Shown here piece after piece: positions 11,262-22,285 of a stretch of 64,000 nt of DNA. The position numbers and the translations under genes are program-made. Position 1 is the first letter of the stretch. Every line of letters begins with the position of its first letter. Under the pieces are notes generated by a model. The model was not told the DNA's origin. It searched no databases and was given only the letters and a program-made list of their open reading frames with translations. This stretch comes from Rhinopomastus cyanomelas (Eukaryota; Chordata; Aves; Bucerotiformes; Rhinopomastidae). The stretch is taken from positions 276,269 through 340,268 of the forward strand of contig VXBP01009424.1 of assembly GCA_013400115.1 (NCBI GenBank), in the 5' to 3' direction.

Positions 11262-12295
11262 GCCTCATCTCTGGGCAGAACCCACCTCTCTCATCTCTGA
11301 CCAGAACCTACCTCCCTCATATCTGGGCAGAAGCCACCTCTCTCATCTTTGACCAGAACCCACCTCCCTCACCTCTGAGCAGAACCCACCTCTCTCATCT
11401 TTGACCAGAACCTACCTCCCTCATCTCTGGACAGAAGCCACCTCTCTCATCTGGGCAGAACCCCCCTCCCTCATCTCTGGGCAGAACCCCCCTCCCTCAT
11501 CTCTGGGCAGAACCCACCTCCCTCATCTCTGGGCAGAACCCACCTCCCTCATCTCTGGGCAGAACCCNAGAACCCATCTCCCTCATCTCTGGGCAGAACC
11601 CATCTCCCTCATCTCTGGGCAGAACCCATCTCCCTCATCTCTGGGCAGAACCCATCTCCCTCATCTCTGGGCAGAACCCATCTCCCTCATCTCTGGGCAG
11701 AACCCATCTCCCTCATCTCTGGGCAGAACCCATCTCCCTCATCTCTGGGCAGAACCCATCTCCCTCATCTCTGGGCAGAACCCATCTCCCTCATCTCTGG
11801 GCAGAACCCATCTCCCTCATCTCTGGGCAGAACCCATCTCCCTCATCTCTGGGCAGAACCCATCTCCCTCATCTCTGGGCAGAACCCATCTCCCTCATCT
11901 CTGGGCAGAACCCATCTCCCTCATCTCTGGGCAGAACCCATCTCCCTCATCTCTGGGCAGAACCCATCTCCCTCATCTCTGGGCAGAACCCATCTCCCTC
12001 ATCTCTGGGCAGAACCCATCTCCCTCATCTCTGAGCAGAACCCATCTCCCTCATCTCTGGGCAGAACCCATCTCCCTCATCTCTGGGCAGAACCCATCTC
12101 CCTCATCTCTGGGCAGAAGCCACCTCTCTCATCTCTGGGCAGAACCCCCCTCCCTCATCTGTGGGCAGAACCCACTTTCCTCATCTCTGGGCAGAAGCCA
12201 CCTCTCTCATCTTTGGGCAGAACCTACCTCCCTCATCTCTGGACAGAAGCCACCTCTCTCATCTCTGGGCAGAAACCCCTCCCTCAACTCTCGGC
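11262..12295. repeat. 26-bp minisatellite
   Basis: The unit is tctctgggcagaacccatct plus ccctca, about 40 copies by length. The core (11569-12110) is almost identical in every unit. Both flanks carry variants (gaccagaacctacc, gcagaagccacc, gcagaacccccc). Because 26 is not a multiple of 3 and the unit lacks stops in one phase, three units give a 26-residue period in a 309-codon ORF that is not a real protein. A single N lies at 11568. Confidence 0.97.
11568..11568. other. single-N assembly join
   Basis: Single N inside the 26-bp minisatellite; repeat number there is unreliable. Confidence 0.95.
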
Positions 12296-13958
12296 CATAC
12301 AGCACCCCGTTCCTCCAGGTGCCATCTTGAGCAGGACCTGAGGAATAGCCTGATCTGGGCTGAGCGCACATCCGGAGATGAGCATCCCCAGAGCCGGGAG
12401 CAGCCGAGCGCCGCCGCTGCCGCCGGGACGTGCCCGGGCACGGCCGCTTCCTTCCCCGCTGCTCTGGAAGAGGAGAAATCCCACGGTGCGGAGCTTCCCT
12501 CTGCTCGGCGGGGAGGGCAGCTGGCAGGTGGAGCGCCCGCAGGCACAGCTCCCCATCAGAAACCCACACGTGTCCCGATGCCGATAAGGAGGCGAGAGCA
12601 GACCTCCGGCACCCGGGAGGAAACACGCGTTGGCTGGGAGCGCTGGAGGCGAAGGCTGCGCGCCCTGCCCTGGCTTCCGAGCTGTGTGGCTGTTGCTTTT
12701 GCAGCCTTGGGTGTAAATAATCACGGGGACCACGTGCAGGTGCTCAATTAACTGACAGAGCAGCCAGTCACCTCCTATCCACAGGCAGATTGACCTCCCC
12801 CCTTTCCTCTGGAGCATCCACATGGGGTGCAGAGGGACTGTGTGAGGTGCTGCTGGGGTTGGGGCTGCCTGGCCAGAGGTTCTCCTTGCCTGACTGGCTG
12901 CAGGGACATGGATTCTTAAGCAGGATGTGTCTTTTCAGCTCAGTTCCTGCTGTTTGTGGCTCAGACTCGCTTTTATTTAGGAAAACCTCCCATTTTTGCA
13001 GCCTCATGTAGGGCTGGGAAGGAGGAACCTTCCTCCAGTTGGCTGCATCTGCTCCTGACCCGTGTCCCAGTGGAAGCACTGACAAGCTGCTCCAGGATGG
13101 GATCAAGCCTGCATCCTCCTGGAACACGTGTCCTTCCTGAGTGCTGGGTGGTGACCATCCAAGAGCAGGAGAGCAGCTGGTTCCAGAGGCCCTGGGACCC
13201 CACAAAGCATGGGGTCGCTGCAAGTGGGGTCCTTGTAGGCAGGACAGACTGTTTCCCGCTGGCCACGGACCTCTCACTGGAGCCTTGCCCACCCCACAAC
13301 TTGCTGTAGGGGCGCAGGGAGAGAGCTGGGCTCCTTTGGCCTTTTTTTTCTGATGATAATCAGGCTGAATTCCTGCAGACAACCTCCAGGGCTGCAGCAC
13401 TGAATAGCAGGCAGAGCTTTCCCAGGGAGCTGAGCTCCTTTTTGTGTTTTATCCCCTCTCCCGAGGGAGGTGGAGGGGCACAGAGGTCTGCTGGGGACCT
13501 GTCGCAGAGCTCCTGCTCACCCCAAAGCAGCATCTCTGCAGCAGGCGGCGGCTCCTCGGCTGCAGCAGGGATCTGGTTTATGCCCGGACATGTCCCACAA
13601 CCTGCTACTGAATGAGAGCTGGTTTCTGTCTCCTTAGTGGTGTGAAACTGGGGAAAGGAGCTGAATGTGATGCCCTAGAGCATCTCCAGAAGGGTCAGGT
13701 CGTCCCCCAGCCAGCTGCAAGGTACCATCCCCCAGGACTCAGTATCTCCCCCGAGTACCGGAGCTGCAGGGAGGGGAGTGGGGCTGCCCTGGGACCCTCT
13801 CATCCCCCCATCGCCCAGGCCTGGTGCTAAGGTTATTCCACCACCTGTTTGAGGAGCAACATGTTGTCTTCACGGTTGTTTAACCAGAGCCCTCTCCCAT
13901 AACTGGTCCCCCTGGCTGGTGGCAGCTCCCAGCTCCTTGCAGGCACCTGCTCTGGGGG
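12296..13958. promoter_or_regulatory. GC/CpG-rich block then unique sequence
   Basis: 12365-12690 is CpG-rich (gagcgccgccgctgccgccg and neighbours) and could be a small CpG island. The rest, to 13958, is unique with no gene recognised. Confidence 0.25.
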
Positions 13959-14130
13959 GCATAGACTGGCCAGGGCTGGAGGGGACCTTAAAGATCACCC
14001 AGTTCCAACCCACCTGCACAAGAGGGGACCCCTTCACCTGAGCAAGTTACTCAGGGCCCCAGCCAACCTGGCCTTGAACACCTCCAGGGATGGGGCAGCC
14101 ACATCTGCCTTGGGCAACCTGCTCCAGCAT
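13959..14130 (-). mobile_element. CR1 LINE 3' fragment
   Basis: catagactggccagggctgg, then accttaaagatcacccagtt and ggccttgaacacctccaggg. Confidence 0.85.
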
Positions 14131-14998
14131 CCATGAGGGGTGCAGAGACACCCAAGGGCGTCCTTGTGCTGTTGATGCTTCACTTGATTTACTCTACAGG
14201 AGCTCAATTTACTTACAGACTCTCTAACCTTGAGGATGCTCCCGAAGCAGCCTGTGGGTTCATCCAGAGAGGGAAGCAGGAGCTGCGTGGGGAAGGGGCT
14301 GGAGCTGTGGGGCCACGCACAGCCCCAGCGGGTGAGAAGTCGGGGTGCAGCCCGGCCCCTGGCGTGTCGCAGGGCGCCCGTGGGCAGCGCGGCGCCGAGC
14401 ACGTGCGTGCAAGCCCGAGCCTAGAAACCTGCCACGTGGAGGGATGGAGGAACCCGAAAATCCTTGCTTCACCATAAAAATATCAATCATCTCCAAACAT
14501 CCGTGCGAGGCCGATCCTTCCCTCCCTGCCTGGTATTTTCTCACGCTCCGGAGCTGGCAGCAGGCACTGGGAAGCGGTGTTGGAACTTGTCTGGCCGTCC
14601 CATCAAGGCCGTTTATCTCCAGCATCGAGCCCTAGAGCTGGAAGAGCTGCAAGTAAGGGCAAGGCACGCTCCTGCTTGCCGCTTTCCCTTGCGTCACTTC
14701 AACGCCCCGAGGGGCAGATCCCACACACAGGGCCCTGCCTGCTCCTGCACCGCCTCGGCGTCGCCGGGTGCTGCTGCCCCGCTGACTGACGGGCTGCAGG
14801 GAGCACAGAGCATCGCCAGCAGCCCTCCCTCCCCGACGGGATGCTCTGTGCTCCTCCAAGAAGCCACCGTGTCCAAGGCGTCATGTTGGGGTGGCCCCAA
14901 GGTGTGATCCTTTGCTGTCTGGAAGCTGATTTGGAGCCACCTTTGGAGCAGAATGTGGCCACCTGATGGTAGGATCATGGCATCATGGACTCATCAAC
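14131..14998. other. unique intergenic sequence
   Basis: No gene recognised. GC-rich around 14320-14410 and 14690-14780. Confidence 0.3.
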
Positions 14999-15085
14999 TC
15001 ATAGACTCATAGAACCGTTCAGGTTGGAAAAGACCCTTGAGATCATCAAGTCCAGCCAATAACTCTACTCTGCCAAGTTTACCAC
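14999..15085 (-). mobile_element. CR1 LINE 3' end
   Basis: tcatagactcatagaacc, then gttggaaaagacccttgaga and tcatcaagtccag. Truncated by or abutting the next copy. Confidence 0.85.
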
Positions 15086-15089
15086 TAGC

Positions 15090-15312
15090 CATAGAATCAG
15101 CCAGGTTGGAGAAGACCTTCAAGATCAGCAGGTCCAACTGTCCACTCTACAATCACCCAACTGTCTCCTGGAACACCCTGCCTACCTGTTTTTTGAGCCC
15201 CTCCAGGGCTGGTGCCTCCAGTAGCTCCCTGGGCCATGAACCCTGTCTCTAAGAATCACATCTGAATGATCTTTAAACCCAACCAGGGATGGTGCCTCAA
15301 TCCCCTTCCTGG
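15090..15312 (-). mobile_element. CR1 LINE fragment
   Basis: catagaatcagccaggttgg, agaccttcaagatcagcagg and ctccagggctggtgcctcc. A related piece continues to 15312. Confidence 0.75.
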
Positions 15313-16528
15313 ACCCTGGGATGGCCCCGTTGGTTTGCAGGGAGCTGGCCCTTCATATCCTCAGGGCTCCTCACTTGCACAAGAGCTTGGCCACCATGGC
15401 AGGGCATGGCTTGGCATGGCTTGGCATGGGACCTCATGGGGTCACCCTCTCCATCCCAAGCCAGCCTGGGGCATTTGGTAGCCAGGGCTGGTTCAAGGAG
15501 TTTGTGGAGATCACAGCGTGATGGCTGGTGCCACCAGGACCACAAGCCCCATCAATCCCCCACCCCTTGTTATGCCCAAACCAAGGAAACAGCCCATCCT
15601 TCCTCTCCCAGGGGAGGTTGTGCTTCCATCCTGGCTGCTAGAGACCATCACAGCACTGGTACCATCATGGCAAGGGCTGCCAGCCAGGTGGCTCCCCCTT
15701 TTCATGGAGATCCTGGCCCTGGGCACTGGCCAACTAGCAGCAGGGGAAGCAGGAGCTCAGCACAGCATTGGGTGACACCACAGTGACGGGGAGCAGAGTG
15801 CGGGGGGCTGCTGGTGCCTCCTGGGTGGGCAGAGCCGCCACGACCCCACGGCCCTGCTGTGCTTGGACAGAGCTGGGGTTCATCTGGCAGCACGAGGAGC
15901 TGCAGAGCTGGGACAGGAAACCACCCTGGCTTCCTACACAGTGACAACTCAGAGGGTGTCTCTTGTGTAGGTGCTCTGCTGTCTAATAAGTAGGTTGAGC
16001 TCTCTGTGCTGCTGCTTTCTCCGAGGTGACAGCAGCAGTGACACCAACAGAGTCTCTCTGACCTCTTCTTCCACCACCTACCTGCACCCAACCTGCTGGC
16101 AGCCAAGAGCTTCGAGGTCCCCTAGGTCAGGGGAGGCTGGATGTGGCCACGTGAGTTCCTGTGCAGGATGGAGCCGAGGTGGGGGCACCTCAAGGGCTCC
16201 TGGCGTGGCCAAGCTGAGAGGGCAGGAGGAGGCTTGTTGGCTTCGTGCAAAAACCAAAGCAAAACCAAACATTAAAAGGTTTTTCTTTTGGGACCAGAGA
16301 AACCAATTTTGGTTGGATTTTAAGCTAATTAAAAGAAAAACCACAAGTAAATCAACGTTTCAGGGGAGCTGCGAGGTGAGGAGCTCCTGGCTGAAATGAA
16401 AAGCCGCAGACTGCTGGTGCTGAGAGTGTTAAAAATAAACACTCAAGGGTTTGTCCTTGGGCTGTTTTTCTAGCAGAAAATAGTAGCTTCAGTTTCAAAA
16501 TCACCACAACCCTGGATGTCCCAGCAGA
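15313..16528. other. unique intergenic sequence
   Basis: Contains a short ggcatggcttggcatggctt repeat (15394-15430) and an AT-richer patch at 16250-16350. No gene recognised. Confidence 0.3.
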
Positions 16529-17385
16529 TTGACTGAGGCTGGAGAAGCCCTCTGAGCTCAGCCAGCCCAGACCAGGACCTAACATCACCCCAGCAGCCAG
16601 ACCAGGGCACTAGGGGCCACAGCCAGGCTGCCCCTCAGCACCTCCAGGGATGGGGACCCCACCACTGCCCTGGGCAGTCCAGTCCAGGCTCTGATCACCC
16701 CTTCTGTGAGGAAGGGCTTCCTAACATCCAACCTAACCCTCCCCTGGCAGCTTCAGGCTCTGGTGCTGGTTGCCTGGGAGAAGAGCCTGACCCCCACCTG
16801 ACTCCAACCTCCCTTCAGGGAGCTGGAGAGAGGGAGAAGGTCCCCCCTGAGTCTCCTCAGCTCCCTCAGCCTCTCCCCAACAGTCCTTCCATCCAGTCCC
16901 TTCCCCAGCCTTGTTGCTCCTCCAGACCTGCTCCAGTCCAGAGCAGTGAGGGGTCCAGCACTGTCCCCAGTACTTGAGGGGAGTCCTCCCCAGTGCCCAG
17001 GACAGGGGGAGAATGACATCCCTAGTCCTGCTGGCCACACCACTGCTGATCCAAGCCAGGATGCCAGTGGCCTTCTGTGCCACCTGGGCACCCTGCTGGC
17101 TCCTGTTCAGCTGGATGTCACCCAGTCGTGCCAGGTCCCTCCCTGCCAGGCTGCTCTCCAGCCCCTCACCAGCTGCAGGGGGTTCTTGTGGCCAGAGTGT
17201 AGGACCCTGCCCTCGGCCCTGTTGAACCCCATCCCGTTGGCCTCTGCCCATCGACCCAGCCTGTCCAGGTCTGTCTGCAGCATCTTCCTCCCCTCCAGTA
17301 GATCAACTTCCCCTCCATCCTGGTGTCATCCGTGAACTTACTGCGGGTGGATTCGATGCCCTGATCCAGAGCATCAATAAATAGA
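16529..17385 (-). mobile_element. CR1 LINE, long ORF2-bearing fragment with atypical 3' terminus
   Basis: About 860 bp, the longest LINE copy here. On the minus strand an ORF spanning 16733-17251 keeps ORF2 C-terminal words (GILAWISSGVASRTRDVILP, WALGRTPLKYWGQCW). The segment beyond corresponds to upstream ORF2 ('cagcctgtccaggtctgtct', 'ggtgtcatccgtgaactt'). The 3' boundary begins tgactgaggctggagaagcc on the + strand and lacks the usual gattctatg tail. The same boundary recurs at 37520 and 41297. Confidence 0.9.
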
Positions 17386-18672
17386 TGTAGATCAGCTGCA
17401 GGGCAGGCTTTCCCACCCAGGGAAAGGACCCGGCCCCTGAAAGAGCTAAAACAAGAGGTACAAGCTGCAAATGCCTCTTGATTCCATTAATTTCCCATTT
17501 TGGTGGAAGCTGGAGGGGCTGGCTGATCACAGAGGAGCAGTGGCCAGCAAGGGCTGGCTCCGGACTACCAACAACCTGGCGTCGGCCACCTCACGTCGAG
17601 GCTGCTGGACGGGATTTAATGGCCAGGAAGACCAAGGCTGAGGGAGGATGGTGCTGCAGGGGAAAGTTGCAGAGGGGCTGCCCTATCCCCAAACCGAGGG
17701 TGCATGGGTGGGAATCACCCCCTCCTTGGGCGCTTCTCTCACCCGCTGCCCACGGGGTGGGTGCAGCGGGTCAGGGGTCCCAAAGGCTGGCGGGGTCAGG
17801 GTGCCAGGCTGTGCTGCAGTTAGGGTCAGGGCTTCGCTGGGTGTGTTAGTTTCACTCCTCACGGGGCTGAGGAAGCCGCTTTCACCTTCTCACCCCGTGT
17901 TTGCTCAGCGACAGCAGCAGGACACAGGGCGACGCTGCGGCCGGGTCCGTGGGGGTTTCCTATGAGAACAGGGGGCTGAGCCTTGGCAGCCACCCCCCCA
18001 GACCTCCTTCCCCTGGGTGTTTTTGGGATGAATATTTGATTCCAGCCTTTCCCTCGTCTCAGACCAGCCAGGCTGTTCCAAGCCTTTCGCAATAAACCGG
18101 TTCAAACAGAAGCTGGCTGTGGAGCACCGGGGAGAGGGCTCCTGTTATTTGTTTAATTGCAGGGTTTTGCTTGTCGAGCACTTGCGGGCAGGTTGTCTGC
18201 AAATAGCAGGTGGGTTTATTCACGCTCAGAGCCCTGAGCCCTCAGGTTAGAGCTGGGATGGGCCACGGGAGGCTGCAGGGTGCTCGGCGCTGTGGGTGAC
18301 CTCTGGAAAGTCCCTGCTGCCTGCTCCGGGAGGGCTCGAGGGACCTTGAGATCGGGGTGCTGGCTCCTCAGAGGGAGCAGGAGTGGGCTGAGGGGGATGA
18401 GATGCTGTCTTGTTGGAGGTGGGTGCCCTGAGGGCTCAACTGTGTGAGCTTTGTCCTTTTATAGAGAAGGGTCAACTTTGCTGTAGCCCATTAAAGGCAG
18501 TGGATGGAGGCTGCCTCATCTTCAGGAAGCTTGGGTCAGGCTCATTCATCCAGCTGATTCCTGACCTCCTGCAGCAGATGACAACTCTCCTTAGGACTTT
18601 CCCCCACTTTCTGGTGCAGAGAAGGATGTTTTGGGGTGCTGGGAGAAGCTCTGCTGATACAATGGTGAGATG
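17386..18672. other. unique intergenic sequence
   Basis: No gene recognised. Has aataaa-containing sequence near 18091, with no evidence that it is a real transcript end. Confidence 0.3.
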
Positions 18673-18740
18673 AGGTGGATCCGATTGGACCAGATGATCT
18701 TTCAAGGTCCCTTCCAACCCCTGATGTTCTGTGATTCTGT
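18673..18740 (+). mobile_element. CR1 LINE 3' end
   Basis: gattggaccagatgatcttt, ccttccaacccctgatgttc and tgtgattctgt. Confidence 0.88.
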
Positions 18741-19066
18741 ATCAGAGGTGGGATGGATGTGGAGATCGGCGTGACCACAGCTGGTCTCAGCCATTTTTGG
18801 GCCATCCTACTGCTGGACATGTCCCAGTACTGGAACACTGGTATCTCACCAGTGTGTCCAGAGTGATGGAGGCAGCAGCTGCCCTGCGTGTGTGGAGCTG
18901 GGAAGTGACACGGGGCAGGGGGATGTGGGCCCAGCCAGAAAAAACAACGTTCAGGAGGCAAACATCTCCCTGCAGCCACCCACCTCCTGCCCAAAGGGCT
19001 GCAGAGAGCAGCAGCCCAGGGGTTCAGATGGAAAACTGTTCCCGAAAGCAAGGAAATACCAGTGTT

Positions 19067-19545
19067 CACAGACTCCCAGAACGTGAGGCATTGGAAGGGA
19101 CCTCTAGAGATCAACCAGTCCAACCCCCCTGCCAGAGCAGGATCCCCCAGATCAGGACACACAGGGCTGTATCTGGGTGGGATTTGAACATCTCCAGAGA
19201 AGGAGACTCCACAACCCCCCTGGGCAGCCCCTTCCAGGGCTCTGGCACCCTCACCATGAAGAAGGTCCTTCTCACATTGATGTGGAACCTCCTCTGTTCC
19301 AGCTCACACCCACTGCCCCTTGTCCTATCATTAGATGCCCCTGAGCAGAGCCTGGCTCCATCCTCCTGACAGCCACCCTTCCCATATTGATCAACCCCCA
19401 TGGGCTCACCCCTCAGGCTCCTTTTCTCCCAGCTCAAGAGCCCCAGCTCCCTCAGCCTTTCCTCATCAGGCAGACGCTCCCCTCCCTTCATCATCTCTGT
19501 GGCTCCATCACCTCCGTGTGCAGCTTCTGCACCCTGGAAGAGTCA
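19067..19545 (-). mobile_element. CR1 LINE, ORF2 C-terminus to 3' end
   Basis: On the minus strand 19494-19111 reads a nearly intact ORF2 C-terminus ([76 protein letters not shown]). It is one of the better preserved copies. Confidence 0.95.
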
Positions 19546-19579
19546 TCCTAAACGTGTGACCATGCAGCCAGGGCTGTGT

Positions 19580-19690
19580 CATAGAGTCATGGAATCACAG
19601 AATCATTAGGGACGGGAAGGGACTTCGAAAGACCATCCAGTCCAATCCCCCTGCCAGAGCAGGATCCCCTAGATCCAGTCACCAGGCTCT
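19580..19690 (-). mobile_element. CR1 LINE 3' end
   Basis: catagagtcatggaatcaca, then cattagggacgggaaggg and the ggatcccctagatccagtc motif. Confidence 0.9.
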
Positions 19691-20526
19691 GAAACAGAGA
19701 GTGAGGGTGAAGCAATGAGCCAACAGTGAAAGGGCAGCACCTCCACCTCCAGCAGCCTGAGTCAAGCCCAGTGACCCCCGCAGCGATGCCGGACGTGGGG
19801 GCGAAGGGGCAGGAGGTGCTGGGTGCAGGTGCTGCGCTGGGATCGGAGGCTGCCGCCAGGGCAGTGACTCAGGGCAGCGCCCACTTCACCCCGCCGGCTG
19901 CTCCTTCGCCCGAGCCTGCGCCTGCACATTGCGCTGGGGGCTGATCGGGAGCCGGCACGGAGCCACCGGTGGCTGCTAGCCGTGCTCCGGAGTGTGGGAA
20001 AAGCGCAATCGCAGCAAACAATCGGAGGCGAAGCCGGCAGCAGCACGCAAGGAGCCAGCAAGGAATCTGCAGGCGCATTCCAGCAGGGATGACAGAGGAG
20101 GGGCCCCGGGAGCTGGTGCTGGAGAGGAAAAAAAGAGGCATTAAATAAAAAAAAAACCCGACCCTACAAGCTTTGATTTGTTTGGGGGTTTTTTTAGTCC
20201 CCCCCTTCTTCTTTGCAGAGCTGCTTGGCTTTCGAGCAGAGGTGCTGGGTACTGCAGGGCAGGGAGCTGGGATGCGATGAGTCCTGTCCTGCTGCTGGCA
20301 TCGGGGTCGTGAGCAGCTCTGCCTCCCCGTCCCACGCGGGATCTGGGCTGTGGGGACCAGAGGGTCGCTGACCACGTGTTGGCTGCGCTCTTCGGGGCAG
20401 CACAAAGGGCTACCGTGGCTCATCACCCATCTGCCAGCAGGTAGAGCAGCACTGCCGAGGTCAGCTGCTTCCCCGCTCCCTGCCTCAGTTTCTCCTTCAG
20501 GGCAATGAAATTGAGATGTCGGGGTG
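19691..20526. promoter_or_regulatory. GC/CpG-rich block, nothing coding
   Basis: 19770-20050 is CpG-rich. 20140-20220 has A-, T- and C-homopolymer runs (taaaaaaaaaacccg, gtttttttagtcccccc). No gene recognised. Confidence 0.2.
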
Positions 20527-20580
20527 AGGGCTGGACTTGATGATCCTGGAGGTCCTTTCCAGCCAGGATAATCCGATGAA
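20527..20580 (+). mobile_element. CR1 LINE 3' end
   Basis: gctggacttgatgatcctgg, aggtcctttccagcc and ataatccgatga. Confidence 0.8.
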
Positions 20581-21685
20581 GAACCGCATCTCTGCACCGA
20601 GAAGATCAGCATGACTTGGTCTTGGGAGGGTTGAGCTTTGGCCATGGGGACGTGGCCACTGCAAGGCAGTGCAGGAGCTGTGGTGGCCACCAGCCGTGTC
20701 CCCTGCACCCACTGCCACACGGGCTGCGACCTCGCGGCTCCCTCCAGCCCTGCCAGCAGCTCGTCCCGGCTCTCCTGACCCACTTTTCTTCGTGGCACAG
20801 TTCAAGCAGAGCAAACAGGAGCAGGAGGAGGGGGGATGCTGGCACGGGCCACCAGCTGGCACGGGTGACCTGTGGGGCAGGAGAGCTGGTGGCGCTGGAT
20901 GCTTCAGGCCCAGCAACTGCCTTGCAGGGAGAGCCCTGAACACTGGTGGCCACCTCGTGTTGCTGATGTCCACTCACCCTTCTGGGAAGGAATCAGGGCA
21001 GAGCTGGAGGGCCAAGGAGGACCGGAATTTGGAGGGGCTGAGAGTAAATCCGCAGCCGCCTCTGCATCCGGGGTGCCCATCTTCATCCCACCTCCTCCTC
21101 CCTCACGGGCAAAGGCTCCTCCTGAGACACAAGGCAGGGATAATTGCCAGAGGGTGCGGGGTGCCCTGTGCTCAGGGCATCACCCCTCCATCGCTCCAGG
21201 CAGAGCAGCCACCCGGGAGCTAACAGCTCTCAATTGTTCAGCGATGCCTTTTCTTTGAAGCCCTCATTCATCCTCCAAGGTCTGTATCGACCGCGGGCGG
21301 GGGGGGGACTCCAGGAAAGCATCTGCCCTTCTTTGCCTTCATCAATGACTTTCCCACATTAATCCACCTCTTCCCCTGATAACCACACTAATTACTCTCA
21401 GCCAAGTCGGCTCTGGCAGGTCGCAGGAGGCTGGGAAGAGCAACCTGCTCCGCAGCCTGGCTGCGCGTTAAAGCTGCAGATCAGCCCGGTACCGGGCTGG
21501 GCGAGCCTGACCCGGGCTCGGAAGGTACCAGCCTCTTCGCTTTAGGGCTCCCTCGGGAGGATCCTTCTTGCATCTCACCCCTCAGACTCTGTCTTCCTGC
21601 CTCCTTCCACCGTCTCCCTGCAGCTCACGGCTTCAACGTGCATCGTGGCCACCCAGCCCGTGCTGGTGACTAGGGGAAGGTGAGT
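20581..21685. other. unique intergenic sequence
   Basis: No gene or repeat recognised. Confidence 0.3.
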
Positions 21686-21780
21686 TCCTGGGCGACTTGG
21701 TCTAGGGGCTCCTGCTGTGGCAGGGGGATTGCACTGGGTGATCTTTCGAGGTCCCTTCTGATCCCTAATGATTCTATTCT
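21686..21780 (+). mobile_element. CR1 LINE 3' end
   Basis: ctaggggctcctgctgtgg, then gggtgatctttcgaggtccc and taatgattctattctagga. Confidence 0.88.
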
Positions 21781-22000
21781 AGGATTCATCCAAGGAATTC
21801 ATGCTGCTTCTTGCCTGGGGGCACAGGTCACCCTTCCAGCTGCCGTGGACTCGGATTCCAGGGTGGAAAAGGGAGACAGGGGGGTGCTGGAGCTCTCCTG
21901 AGGACAACTTGGGTGCTGAGGTCCTGCTCAGCAGGAACAGTCTGGTCAACTGAGGCTTCTGCACAGAGCCTCCGTGTTCATGAGTGCAGACCTAGATCAG

Positions 22001-22178
22001 ACCTTGGGGAGAAAGTCTTTACTCTGAAGGTGGTGAGATACTGGCACAGGTTGCCCAGAGGAGTTGTCCCATCCCTGGTAGTGTTCAAGGCCGGGTTGGA
22101 TGGGGCTCTGGGCAAGCTGGTCTGGTGAGATGTGTCGTTGCCCATGGCAGGAGAATGGGGCTGGGTGTTCTCTGAGGG
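22001..22178 (+). mobile_element. CR1 LINE 3' fragment
   Basis: agtctttactctgaaggtgg, cacaggttgcccagaggag, ggctctgggcaagctggtc and gttgcccatggcaggag. Confidence 0.88.
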
Positions 22179-22180
22179 CA

Positions 22181-22285
22181 GAGAATCACAGAGCATCAGG
22201 GATTGGAAGGGACCTTGAAAGATCATCTAGTCCCATGCCTCTTCCAGAGCAGGATCCCCTAGACCAACACATCCAGGTCGTTTCC
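22181..22285 (-). mobile_element. CR1 LINE 3' end
   Basis: gagaatcacagagcatcagg, gaccttgaaagatcatctag and ggatcccctagacc. Lies head-on against the + copy just left of it. Confidence 0.9.

Noticed and set aside
11401..12330. 309-codon ORF with 26-residue repeats
   Set aside because: Produced by a 26-bp minisatellite lacking stops in the phase; contains an N and has no start context or homology.
16733..17251. 172-codon minus-strand ORF as a host gene
   Set aside because: CR1 ORF2 remnant with frameshifts; lies wholly inside a CR1 copy.
19111..19494. 127-codon ORF as a host gene
   Set aside because: The sequence is the CR1 ORF2 C-terminus in a truncated LINE copy.
20140..20220. Rho-independent terminator-like hairpin (ggggg-t7-cccccc)
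   Set aside because: Chance homopolymer runs in vertebrate DNA; such terminators do not apply.
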